This document shows positions 12,600 through 24,479 of a DNA stretch of 64,000 bases, piece by piece. The DNA comes from Blasia pusilla. Taxonomy: Eukaryota > Marchantiophyta > Marchantiopsida > Blasiales. How positions within the stretch are numbered: the stretch's first letter is position 1; each line of letters begins with the position of its first letter. The DNA is taken from positions 9,858,001-9,922,000 of the forward strand of contig CM114272.1 in the NCBI GenBank assembly GCA_050084515.1, read 5' to 3'. Position numbers and translations under genes: made by a program. Below the pieces are notes generated by a model. It saw only the letters and a list, made by a program, of their open reading frames with translations. It made no database searches and was not told the DNA's origin.

Positions 12600-14347
12600 A
12601 GAAAAGTGACACTCGTGTCACAAATCCTATCTACGTTCGACCTATCAATCGGCATAAGAAGTCTGATACGTATGCCATGCCTATTCCTGAGGAGATCTTT
12701 GATGCTATTGGGCGTGCAAAGGTCTTTGGTTTATTGGATTTCCGAGCTGGATACCATCACCTGCGTATCAGAGTAGAGGACATGCAAAAGATAACATTTT
12801 GGGGCATTGATCCTCATAGGAAGGATTGTTTGTACTAGTGGTGGTTCTTACTATTTGGATTAATTAAATAATGCCTTAGAAAAGTTTCAGAGGGTCATTG
12901 ATAAGATCTTGGCAAGTCTGGATTTTTTGAGATGATACATTCATGACATCGTAGTCTTTAGGGCCATGTGGAAGAGATGTTTCTACGATTGTAGCTACAT
13001 GGGTTGAAGCTACATTGAGGCAAGTGCAAGTTCTTCTACGACCACATTGAGTACTTGGGTCATACGATATACCCAAGTGGCCTTGGTGTTCAAGAGACAA
13101 AGGTAGAGGCTATCTCACGCATTCCACACCCTACAGATGTGAGTCGAGTTCTTGCATTCATGGGATTAGCAAACTTCGATCGACGGTATATCAAGGGTTT
13201 TAGTTCGATTGCAAAACCACTAACCTTTCTGACCAAGGTGGATCATAAGTGGCACCAGGAGGATGAACATGAGAGAGAATTTTAGTTGCTCAAGAATAGG
13301 TTGACATCCGCGCCTATACTGCGGAGACCGATCAAGGGATGTCCTTTCTAGTTGAATACAGATTGGAGTATGTTGGGACTTGGAGCGGTGCTGACCCAAT
13401 ATGACAATGAGGGTAGAGAGTTTGTGGTACCTTATGCTAGTCACTTGAATAATACTACAGAGGTGAATTTTAGCTTGTATGAGGGTAAGTGCTTGGCTAT
13501 AGTGAGGGATGTCGCATATTTCAAGTGTTACTTATTCAGAAATCCCTTTACCATCATCAAACACTTAAATGGTTGATGGATTCTAACAAGCTTATAGTGA
13601 AGGTTGTGAGATGGGCTCTATTGTTGCAGAGGGATGATTTCCAGGTAGTACATCGACGTGGGATGATCAACCGGGATGCATATGGATTGAGTCGCAACTC
13701 ATGTCCGAGTCAATGAGATGAGACTGGAGCTCGTTGACATGGAGAGAGTGATGAGGAGTTGGTGTGTGGATGGCATGTGTTAACCTATTTAGGCTTGTTG
13801 GGTATGGACTCTAGAGAACCAAAGTGTCAAGACTTTGATGGCGAGATATGATGGAGAGTCATTAGATCCAAAGGCCGGTGAGGAGGTGACACGTGGCCAA
13901 GATATTCATGAGGATAGAGTAGTCTTGGAGTAGTTGCGTATAGGCAACGTCACGAGCATAGTGGATGCTAGAGAGTGGGATCGGATCGTACAGTGAGCTA
14001 GACGATTCTAGTAGGAGGGGACGAATGTGTTACAAGTTTGGGAGGATGGTAGAGTATGCATAGTGCATTATCTTTCATAAAGAGCACGTTTGGATTAGCA
14101 TGCCCACGAGGAGTTAGATCACTTTGGAGTGAAGCCTACATACAACTTGCTCCATATAGAATATTGATGGCAAGGCATGCAAACTGATGTGCAGTCATTT
14201 GTTGTCACATGCATGGTGTGTGATAAGGTCTTGGCATCATTCAATGCTCTGACTCCATAGTTGCATCCACTTTCGATCATGAGTTTAGATTATAGATGGA
14301 GTTTGGATTTTTCAAGACCTTTATCTTTGACGGAGGATCATATGCGT
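12600..14347 (+). pseudogene. Family A Ty3/gypsy RT-RNase H-integrase remnant
   Basis: Decayed Pol segment on the plus strand. The order is reverse transcriptase from about 12,610 (blocks VRPINRHKKSD, FRAGYHHLRI), palm region, RNase H (13,330-13,600) and the start of integrase (to 14,347). The RT active site reads YIHDI near 12,934-12,948 where family members have YIDDI, so the first catalytic aspartate is lost. Many stops and frameshifts are present. The left edge has no LTR, Gag or methyltransferase. The right edge is cut mid-integrase by an inverted family A LTR. Homology to the copy at 36.5-37.7 kb is clear across RNase H and integrase. Confidence 0.8.
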
Positions 14348-15408
14348 TAGTTTAGGGTTTGAACAATTTTACCCTAAAAATCATCTAACAATGGCATTTT
14401 TGTGGCCATAACTTTCTACTCCCAGCTCCAAATTGCACATTATTTGTTGCACATTGTGCAAAACTTCACGATCTACGATGACATTAAAAATTATTTTTAA
14501 TTGAACCTTCCAAAAAAATTGACAGGGACTATTGTACATCCCAATGTCTCTTCTCCTACATAAATTTTGGCAGCGCTTCCGTGCTGATTTCTCCCAACAA
14601 AAATGTAAAACCTATGAAATTGCAAATCAGCAAGCTACATGGTGCTCCCGAGAGCATTGGTATGGGGCAACCCGCCCCCATACTTAATCCCTATCAGAAA
14701 TTGGGCAGTCCTTCCGCGCGCCACTCTCTAAAATAAAAAATCGGCACACAAACGTCAAGATGGCGCGGCTCTTGCTCCCATGAGCACTCCCATGAGCCAT
14801 GAAGCAAAGAATACAATCCCTAACCTCCACCAAACATCGATCAATCAGCGAGCTCCCCCATGAAGCTCTCTCACCCTGTCATTCTCTCTTTGTAAAATAA
14901 GGTGAAATCTCTCTCACAACACCATAGCTCTCACATGTGTGCACTCTCACGTGTCTCTCTCAATGTCAAACCAAAACCACTCTCCTAATGACAGGCTTGG
15001 GTTACACTCACAAGGCAAGAGACCATAGCTCTGCCGCCTCATGTCAAGAGGTTCAAAAAAGAGAGAATGAGCTCTCCAACTCTCTCTCTTTGAGGTATAC
15101 CCCCCTTCCCTCTCCCAAACCCTCTCAACGATAACCTATGCTCGCAAGTCTCCTCCTTGGCTCTTGACTTGCTGTACCGGGTCAAGGACCACTTCCCAAA
15201 GTGGAAAGTCAAATCTACCAAATTTGCAAACTTACACAAAATAGCAAGTTTCTATATATGGCTCCAAATGAGCCAAAACGAAGGGAAAATCTGCTCTCTT
15301 CGGTTTCTAGGACCTCAGCTGGTCATCCTAAATCTCATGAGCATGTTCTCCTCTACTCGCAAAGGCACCCTATTAGATCTCTCCAATCTATCCTAAAAAT
15401 TCGTGACA
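14348..15408 (-). mobile_element. Family A long-form LTR, inverted
   Basis: About 1,061 bases matching 58,492-59,547 in the opposite orientation. On the minus strand it begins TGTCACGAATTTTTAGG and ends CCCTAAACTA, near the TG...CA rule. The two flanks belong to different elements: family A integrase on the left and family B integrase on the right. There is no target duplication, so this is not a simple insertion but a recombination or rearrangement junction. Confidence 0.8.
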
Positions 15409-16380
15409 TATACGACTTCCCAACTGTTCCTAGATAGTGACGAGCTCATGGATTGCCTAGAAGCATTGTGTCCGATCGAGATCCGAAGTTTACCAGTGCC
15501 TTTTGGAAACATCTATTTAGGAGGTTCATGACCAAACTCAGCTTTAGTACTGCCTTCCATCCTTAAACCGATGGGAAAATGGAAAAAGTAAACTCGGTCG
15601 TGAACCACTACTTAAGGAATTATGTGAGTGCGGACCAATGAGATTGGGCAAAATGGCAAAGTATGGCTGAGTATTGTTACAACTTCACCAAGCATTCTGC
15701 AACTGAAGAATCTCTGTTTCTTTTGGCGTATCAAAGAGAACCAGAAGGGCCCCTTGACTTGGCCTTTTCGAGGGGTGCTACATTGACACAGACTCGTCAA
15801 GCAACGGAGGAATGTTTGTTAGTGGAAATGCAAGAACGACAAGAGTGAGCGAGAAGAAGTCTTGCCAAGGCTCAACTAAGGTACGTCAAGCATGCTAACA
15901 AGAGTCGGCGCCAAGTGAGTTTCCAAGTTGGGTATCAAGTGTGATTGAGTGTAAAGAATCTCAATCTTCTGAAGGACTTGTCCAGAAAATTTTCAGCCAA
16001 GTATGTTGGACCGTATGTGATCAAGGCAAAGCCGTTTGAGGATATGTACACATTGGAGCTGCCAATGAGTTCAAGATTCACCCGACTTTCCATGCGTCAT
16101 TATTGAAGAAGTATTTTTCAAGACAATTTGCGTCCGGAGCAAAGAATTGTGTTGAGACCACAACCGGTCATCAAAAATGATGAGCCAGAGTTTGAGGTGG
16201 AGACCATTTTGCATTCCAGACGTAGAGCCACCAAGTATGAGTACTTGGCCAAGTAGAAAGGCTGCCATGTGAAAGAGGTGACTTGGATTGCGGAGGTAGA
16301 TCTTGAACACGCGCAAGAGGCGTTGCGAGACTTCAAATGGATGCAAGATAGGCATATACGTTAATACATGGTGAAGCAAA
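15409..16380 (+). pseudogene. Family B chromovirus integrase C-terminal half with chromodomain
   Basis: Begins in the integrase catalytic core directly after the A LTR. Blocks include [16 protein letters not shown] (about 15,449-15,496, the second catalytic Asp region) and a fold segment to 15,848. A chromodomain follows at about 16,184-16,347, with YEYLAK, a premature TAG at the position usually holding the cage tryptophan, and EVTW preserved. Chromodomains in this position guide integration to histone-marked chromatin. A frameshift near 15,440-15,450 and several stops make it non-functional. Its missing N-terminal part matches the element on the minus strand at 40.9-44.4 kb. Confidence 0.85.
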
Positions 16381-17061
16381 GGACATAACTTGTGATTGGG
16401 AAGTTGAGGCCGATAACCCATTGTAACTAGAAAATTTTAGTTGTTGCAATTAAAAATGCATGGATTTGGAGATTCGATGCTAGTGATTGTGATTTTGAGA
16501 ATGGTAGTGCATGGCAATGAGTAGTTCTTCATTTTCTTAGGATGTAGGTCAAGGAGGCAAAACAATGAGTTTTTGAGGTGAGAGCTTGTATTCGAATAAG
16601 ACATCTAGATCAAGACCAAGGGTTGAAGTATTAACATTTGGGCCCGCCCTAACGTTAGCGGGGTAGATTAGTTTGTCTTGGGGTTTGTGGTGACCTCATT
16701 CATGATGCATTAGTGAACTTAGTGACGCGCCTAAGTAGAATATGAATGACCCAAAAGTAGTACGAATTGGCTAGATAAACACGCGGTTGTTTACAAATAG
16801 TTAGAAAGTGAGGTGTTAGGTTGTAGACTTAGTTAGCTTATTTTGATAGTTTAGATTAGTTTTGCAAAAATGGTCTAGGCTGATTGAAGTGGAAAAGCTA
16901 CAAATCTAAGTGCTGCAAGCGACAGCCTAAGACTTAAGCCAAAAGAGGGATTGCGGGTTAGCTACCAGAATGCAATTGAGTGTTGAGGTATCGGCTTCCC
17001 AGAACTTAACATTAAAAAAAATTGCGTTGATGAAGACATCAAACTTCTAAGGAGGGGTGAG
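16381..17061 (+). mobile_element. Family B 3' noncoding region ending in a polypurine tract
   Basis: Sequence between the chromodomain and the LTR, with no reading frame of note. It ends in AAGGAGGGGTGAG at about 17,049-17,061, immediately before the LTR's TG. This is the expected place and composition for the polypurine tract that primes plus-strand DNA synthesis. Confidence 0.6.
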
Positions 17062-19375
17062 TGTTACGACCCTCATAACCGAAAGAACACCGAATAGGCG
17101 CCAAGCGGAACATCAGAACTCTAGTGGACTCACACTACAATGATCGCGCTTTGGAGAGGCTTTTGGAAAGGTCTCTTGGAAAAGTCTAAGAGACGAAACC
17201 CGGAATGGAGTTGTGTGTTTCATGCATTTTTGGTCGCAACCAAGAAACCCGTACCAAACGCGAACCAAGACTTGAGATGAGTTGAGTCTTGGAAGGTTGG
17301 TTGTCAAAGAGGTGAGAAACGAGTTTTGGAACACGACTATTGTTTGGGGAGTTGGACTGTGTTTTGGACCATAAAGTTCAGCCCTAATATGAGTTCATGA
17401 CAAGTAAGAATGCATTGGTAAGCTTACCTTGAGACGCTTCCAACGCACTAAAGATCTCAACAAACGCATAATTATAGGTTGAGATATTGGCCAAAAACGA
17501 CTGTGAGAGCAATCGGGTTGAGGGCCAATCTGAGGGGCCCTACTATCTTTCCCTAAATTTAGGGGGAGGGCGGAGATCCCTACAAGTACAAGTAAGGGGG
17601 AGTTGTGATACCCAAAATTTTGTACTTTTGAAGATTTTGAGCTTTTTATTCGAGGAAAACTTGTGTATACATAATGATTTTGGATATTGTGTTTGTGTAG
17701 TAGAAGAATGAGTAATATTGAAAGAGATCACGAAGCTTCTAGGATAAGGCAAAGAGGTGGAAGATCAAGGATTTGCCTTAGAGGAGAGGGAAATGCATTA
17801 ACGAAGTCTAAAGACTCAAAGCGAAGCTTGGAAAAGTTAACGAAGCCCTATTCAGAACTTGTTTATGAAGTGCTTTGCTCTTGAACGAAGCATGATAAAG
17901 AAGAAGAGGAAGAAGTACTTTGCTCTTCAACAAAGCACAAAGCACTTGAAACCAGAGCGCAGAATGGAGCGCTTTGTCTTCAGATCAGGAGGAAGAGCTT
18001 CGTCCTCAAAGGAAGCAAAAGAGGTCCAGACTTCGTCACGAAGCGAAGCTAAGACTCGAAGTGATTTCAAGCGGCATATTGATAGAACAGTTAGACTAGG
18101 AAGAGGCGCGACTTTTTGTATCAGATAGGAAGTTAGTACTGTTACGCTCAGCGGATTCACATGGATCATAGGAAAAGAAAAGAGTGCCATAGATCTAGGT
18201 AGTTACAAATGTTGAAGAGACACCAGATTCCTCAAGAACGCTTCGAATCCTTAGAACTACTCCTACTCTGGAGAATATTTAAGAAGCATGAAAGTAGCTA
18301 TCATCATCATTCTCTCACGAAGTCCTTATGTTGTAAGAATGGTGAGAGCAAGAGAGTAGTACCCTCTCGTGTTTGTATACACTTTTGAAGCTTTCTCATT
18401 CTTGATGGAGTAGTAAAATACTCATTTCTTCATTTATGATGTGCGATGCATATGTCTGAGTATTCTTATTGGGTCTGCAGAGTAAAGAGTGAATCAGGAG
18501 AACCTTTTCATCAATAGAATAATCAACCCGCAGTTGTAAGAAATTTTTTCAACAGAGCGTAGCCTGCCTAGACGGATTAGGGTCTGAAAGTAGGAGAAGT
18601 CAGCTTCTTGTTGAGGTCTCTATGAGGTTCTTTGATGTTGAGTGAAGATCTACCTTAGCGTGATTTCAACTCCACTAGACAGAATAGAGGAAAGAAATCT
18701 TGGTACTAAGAGAGATCTGAAGACATTGATAAGTCATTGAATCTGAATTATACATACTTAATTACAACTATTGCAAGATAAACGACATCTTGACCTCTCT
18801 TTTCACACAATAGTGATCCTCTTGGGGATCGAACTCATTTAATGATTGTAAAAAGATCAATTTTAAAACCACTTGTATATTACATGAGTCTCTCCAAGAT
18901 GTCTTGGAACACAAACCCCACTTTGAGCACCAAACGGTGTCTTAAGGGCACGAGATGGAACGGGAGTTTGGCGTTGGAACTCGTAACCCAAACCTGATCT
19001 AAGGGAGTGGACTTTGTAAGCCACACTTGGATTCCAACCCGCAATTCATTGTGCCTTGCGGCTAGGGACTTATTGGATGTCCATTGGAGAGTTGGAATCG
19101 CCAGGCAGTCAAACGCCGTTTGAGGTTCCTGAATAAACCAGAAAGTCGGTCCCAAGTCTTCAAAGACTTGCCTGTGTTATAAACCGCAAAACTAGGAAGG
19201 TTGAGCTTCATGAGAGGCCGAGTTGAGAACTCCGCAAGCTAGAACCTCTGATTGATCCAGACCCGACTAACGTGAGTGCGTGTTTGGATGCAGATTAGCG
19301 TTGAGAGCGTGACCTACTGAACATACGCTTCCGCAACAACAAAGATTAATGTTCAAGGAGAGTAGGCCTAGCGTT
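17062..19375 (+). mobile_element. Family B 3' LTR, split by a family C LTR
   Basis: Starts TGTTACGACCCTCATAACC right after the polypurine tract and ends near GAGTAGGCCTAGC. It matches the inverted LTR at 44,502-46,799 throughout. Without the 1,281-base C insertion at 17,604-18,884 its length is about 1.03 kb. The inverted copy without its D insertion is about 1.02 kb, so the two are equivalent LTRs. The right flank passes directly into a family A leader fragment. Confidence 0.8.
17604..18884 (+). mobile_element. Family C LTR (solo) inside the family B LTR
   Basis: 1,281 bases with TGTGATACCC at the left and TATTACA at the right, flanked by GGAGT (17,599-17,603) and TGAGT (18,885-18,889), a 5-base target duplication with one change. 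It matches 37,751-39,118 and 61,804-63,011, both inverted. Its centre is rich in GAAGC/CGAAGC words, and near the right end all copies share GATCCTCTTGGGGATC. No internal coding region is attached to any copy, so the element type cannot be told. Confidence 0.85.
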
Positions 19376-19720
19376 AAGACCATTGAAGGTGACGTGCCGG
19401 AGGCGGACGTCACCTTCAACAGTCCACTGTCACTGTCGATGGTCCACAATCAACGATCCACCATCACCCTTAATAGTCCTCCGTCAATCATTCAGCGTCA
19501 CCGTCAACGACTCATCATCTTCAAAGACTTTGATTGCCGGTTGTTGCCATTGCCACCATTATGGAGTGGATGGTCTTCCACGACAACCGTTGATTCTTTG
19601 ACTTGCGCCGCCAGTTTTTGTAGCCGCCACCGAAGTTGTCATCAGTGATGGCGGTGACCTCGGGTTATGGTAGTTTTCATGTCATTTCGCTATGTTGAGC
19701 TATATATGGATTATGGGCAA
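19376..19720 (+). mobile_element. Family A leader fragment with a 13-bp hairpin
   Basis: Matches the leader downstream of the A LTR at about 59,580-59,860: repeated CCGTCA/CAACAGTC words, then GATTGCC, TGGAGTGGA-GGTCTTCCACGAC and CAGTGATGGC blocks. A perfect inverted repeat (13-base arms at 19,383-19,395 and 19,407-19,419) sits at its left end. No LTR adjoins it, so it is a displaced piece. Confidence 0.6.
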
Positions 19721-20747
19721 GTAGCATATCTTGAGATCTCTACCCTCAACCTATCATGGTTATCTCAGTATTCATAAAATTCCATTTGATGCTCATCATC
19801 ATGATTGATTTGCACAAATTATGTAGTAGCATCATTCTCTACATGAAGAGATCAATAGAATGATAAACACCAACTTGAATCTTGAAGTTTAATGTACCCT
19901 GGTTGTTGTGTAACATGTGCCTAGTGGATGCCAATTGTAGAAGCGCTATTATAGGCATGTGCATTCCAAAAAAATGAAGATTATTTGAACTCATACAAGA
20001 AATTAATTATGACAATCGAGAGGGTGAAGTTGCCAAATATGGTAGATGAATCTTACCATGATGACAACACACCAAAGGATTAATACTTAACTCTCTCACA
20101 CTTCTAATGTGAAGCATTGCAACTTAGGCAAAAGTCATTCATAAGTCCAATAGAAGTCATACTATCAATGCAATCTCCCAACGCAATACATGCAATGTTG
20201 AGTAACTTTTTCAAATTCACAACCCTTCTAGATCCTATGTTTGGAATCAAGACATGTACACAATCTCATTTACTTCCGTCTAGCATGCATGATTGTCCTC
20301 ATTTGTATTACTCCTTGTGAAACAATCAACATCATATACTTTGGCCAAATGGAGCATGTCTTCCCCTCGCACTCAATTGGGGACATTTGAAGCATGTGAA
20401 ACAGATTGTGAGATGGTGTGATCACAATCCTAGAGTTCATAATAGCTTGAGGAAATTCCATGAAAGGCCTATGATAAAGCATTTATTAGAAATAATTGAA
20501 AAAATTAAAGACCAAACATACAATAATAAGTATTGCATAACTTATATTCGAATATGAATGTCCGCCAACCTTAGAAAGAGGTTCATGGATACTTGATGAA
20601 GGCTTGCATGCCTTCTTCTTTGCCCTTCATCGTGCAACTTGAAGTAGCCCATGAAATCCTCGAGGATTGGATGGGAGAACTGAGAAAAATACTTGTAAAA
20701 AGCAAGTCAAAATAATAGAAATACAATGAAAAAAAAATTGCTTTAAA
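19721..20747. other. AT-rich stretch, nothing recognised
   Basis: About 1 kb between two family A fragments of opposite orientation. No gene or repeat match seen within the window. Confidence 0.45.
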
Positions 20748-21332
20748 GATACACATCACTAACACAACATACATCAGCCGCCAACACACACACAAACGCG
20801 CGATCCCATGCTAACTCATGGCATCCAAACATCGAGACAAGAAGTACCAAATATCTCCAATAAAACAAGATCCACTATCTCTCACAACACCATAGTTCTC
20901 ACATGTGTGCACTCTCACATGTCTCTCTCAACTCAAACCAAACCCACTCCCCTAATGTTACACTCACAAAAGGCAAGGGACCATAGCTCCGTTGTCTCAA
21001 GATGTTCAACAAAGAAAGATTGAGCTCTCAAGCTCTCTCTCCTTGAGGTATACCCCTCCCTTCTCCCAAGCTCTCTCCATGGTAACCTATGCTCCCAAGT
21101 CATCTCATTGACTATGACGATGTGGAGGTCAGGGCCACTTACAAAAAAAAATAGAAAGTCGACCATATACTAAAAATTGTACTAACCTAAAATAGTAAGT
21201 TCTCAATATGGCTTGAGCCAGAACGAAGGGATGCTCTCTCGGGTTTTCGGAGCTTGATGGAGGTCATCCTTAACCTCATGAGTCTGTCCTCCACTATGCT
21301 CTATTAGATCTGATCTTCTAAAAGATATGATA
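20748..21332 (-). mobile_element. Family A short-form LTR region, inverted
   Basis: On the minus strand it follows the PHD-coding tail and the 3' noncoding region. It shares about 500 bases with the first half of the long LTR, then ends in a roughly 118-base unit (GGAGATATTTGGTACTTC onwards) instead of the long-form second half. The copy at 40,253-40,878 has the same layout. The right end of the LTR is set by comparison only. Confidence 0.6.
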
Positions 21333-21605
21333 GCCGCCACGACGCTACACAATATGCATCGTTGTCACGAACACACCCACAAATCATACGATCCCATGCT
21401 AACTCATGACATCCAAAAATGAGACAAGAAGTATTGACGCCCCCTAGTGGTGGAGGTCCCTCTAACGATAGCCATCTATCCCTACCTACCATGACATACA
21501 TCTCTCAAACGCTAAGACCAAGAAGGCCGGGTGCTCATTGGCCCCATCGTTAGTTGCATTCTTGTCATCCATGGTAACACAAGTCAAATGACGAACACTC
21601 TATGC

Positions 21606-22170
21606 ACATATGAGACATATCCATCGTCCTTGAGAAACCTAGTGAGAGAGCCATGCCATATGCCATCCTCTCAGAACATCCATCATAGACTAGCATAGCA
21701 CCATGGGCGAGAACCACACAACATATATCGCAAATGCGGTAAGCTCCGATCAACAATATCAATTTTTTGAAAGGAGGATATGGTCCTTCAAACCATACCA
21801 GAACACTTGATGGCAAAATCCCATTAAAGATGATACCTACTGGTCATCCAACGTACATCCAATCGATTTTAGACATAGTCTCCTTGATGAAACCTCTAGA
21901 TAGTAGGTTGATAACCACCCCGAATAGCCGCCAAGTTCTCAAACGCCATGGGCATCACTCTCCAAAATAATTCAGCCCTCGAGAACATGCTCGCATACAT
22001 ACATCAAGGTCATCAAGGTTCAACACCTCACCAATATGCCGCAGCACGTAAATTTGGCTCGACCATACAAAGCGTATTTTTACTTTTGTAAGTACATGCA
22101 TTTTGAAGCATGAAGATTCCCATCGGTTTGCTACAATCAACTGAACAAAGAGTTAGGAGAAATCACCAAG
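21606..22170 (-). pseudogene. Family A integrase C-terminal tail with PHD finger, inverted
   Basis: Minus-strand remnant matching 39,380-39,950. It carries the integrase C-terminal region (from about 22,160) and then a PHD-type zinc finger at 21,732-21,606. In this copy Cys1, Cys2, Cys4, His5, Cys7 and Cys8 are readable when small frame slips are allowed. Cys3 has become Tyr and Cys6 Trp. It is the only one of the three copies that keeps Cys4 (DGC). The frame is broken, so it is not expressed as protein. Confidence 0.7.
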
Positions 22171-24470
22171 GAAAAAGTTTGTTCTAACTATTATGATAGA
22201 AAATTGGAAAGTTATAGAAAAATAAGTATCTTCCATCATCTACATCATTGAAGTCATGTGTGATGGATGTTTGTGATTCTTCGATCAAAGGAACATTCAC
22301 AACAACTTGAATATGACTTAATAGAACGAAATTGGAAATGTCTCCGTCTTTGTCCTTAAGCTCTTGCAATTCGATGTTAATCACATAAGCAGGTTAAGTC
22401 TATTCACAAACATGAAAACTACTAAAGTCACAAAACAAATCAAAGACATAATTATGGGATTATCAGAGCGAGTCTTACATTAGAGATGACAAAGTCATAA
22501 AATGAGTTATTCGCATATCTGGGCACCCTTCTACTTCTTCGAGATGATGCCCTTCTTGCCTTCTTACATGCAAGCGTCTTTGTTTCCTCTAAAACTTGTA
22601 TAGGAGGTAGAGGACTACATGAAATGTGGTGATCATGCTCCACATTAGGTAAAAGACTACATTGGTGATGTATGTGAATGTCTTTCTTCATTCTCAATGG
22701 TTCCTCTTAAAGATTCATGCATCTTATGATAATATCAATCCTCTAACAAAAATATGTATTTTTAATATATCAAAAAAATAGAAAACATAATATAAGATGA
22801 AATAGAATGATGATTTGATGCTAGATGATGTTTCTTAAATGGTCTATACTAACATTAGGACATTAATCCTAGACTATGGAACTTAGTAGAGGACATGCAT
22901 TATTCATATTTTCAACAATCGACGAGGAACATTGACTTGATATTTGTATAATCGGATGAATCTAGAGATGGTCCTTTCTTGTTCATTGTCGCTAAATTTT
23001 TTCTCATTGGATTATCTTTTGGTAGAATGCAATATCCATATAAATAATTTAATAAAAAGTCTAATTTAGTATTGAAACCTTACAAACTCTAAAAAAAAGT
23101 CAAAAATCATAACTAAAGCTCCACTTGTATTGAATATAAAATTGTTACCCATATACTTACTTTAATAAAATAAGTATTCAAAATTAATAAAAATTAATAT
23201 TAAATAGAAAAGTATATTAAATGTATAAAATATTCAAACATATATGTTAATAAAATAACCTTAATTAAACATAAAAATTACATCTATATAAAAATATATA
23301 GTGAATCGAAAAGCAACTATTGATTGAGTGACCCTATCTCCCTATAGTGAAGTGAAGCCTTCATTGTAATGCTCAAGCCAATTAGTTTAAGTGGACAAAT
23401 TAGTGATTTGAGCATTAAAAGGGTCGTTATTGCAAATTGTGACGCGTTTGCCCGCCACTTCGCTCAAGAGAAGGAATCTCAAGTGAATCAATCCATCCGG
23501 TGGTTTGGATTGCGTTTTGTGACGAGTGGATCAAAATCCAGAAGTTTAGAAAGCGATAAGCGCTATCAGTTGAGAACGGTTTTTTGATCGCCGGATTAAA
23601 GGCAAAGGCAAGATCGTAGGAAGGTACCGTCATTGATTGAGAGGTGGCTCATGTTGAGGGTTTAGGTCTTGGGATTGGAGAGGTTTACGGTAGTGAGTGA
23701 TTCTCTTTGAGTTTGAGACAAACAACGAATTTTTAATGGAGACCACTCGAGCCCTCAAAGCCCCGCCGTCGTGCACACTCTTCGTTGTGTCATTTTTTGT
23801 TGGTTTCATCAATTTACAAGTCTCAAGGAATGTGAGATTGGAGAGGCATATCGATGAGAGAGAAGAGAGAACAGAGGCCATGGGACCCAGCCATGGGACT
23901 TGAGACTTAACAATAATTTTGGAGAGAGCAAGCACCAGCAAGGGCCTAAGGGAGCCACGTGAGTGTCTGGTCTTCACACAACTATGCAAGAATTTAGCAA
24001 TCTGAGTGGTCCTAGTCATGAACAGGGAGGACCTTGGGAGTGCAGTAAACAAAGAGATCTCGGGAAGTCAAGCCTAATGTGATCGGAGGATCGAAGAGGT
24101 AGTGATGTTCATCATCAACAAGCCCCGATTTGCAAAATCTACATAATATGTCCTCCTTTTCTTCTCGTGAGAATTTTCCTTTCTCAATATCTAGGTTAGT
24201 AGAGCCACATCTGAATCTCCCTTAGTGGAAATAGGAGAGATATAAGAGGCTTCTTTTGCATGGGATTGTTCATGAGGTGTGGTAGTGCCTCATTCTTCAC
24301 CATTTTTGTGAGATGAATTCCCCCTGCTCTCCCACAGATCTGCCAGGTTGACCTAGTTGATAGAGCAAGGTCTGGTAGGTGGCCATAGTGGTAGTCATAG
24401 TTCCAATTTTAGCCCCAAGGGTGGCACTACTTTTACATAGGCCTGGCCGGATGAGCGATTGGGATGAGAG
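22171..24470. other. No gene recognised
   Basis: Mixed AT-rich sequence with somewhat higher GC at 23,400-24,450. Open frames on both strands (for example minus 23,630-24,052) carry no motif I can name. Some may be the 3' continuation of the LINE remnant that follows. Confidence 0.4.
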
Positions 24471-24479
24471 ATATCCTCA

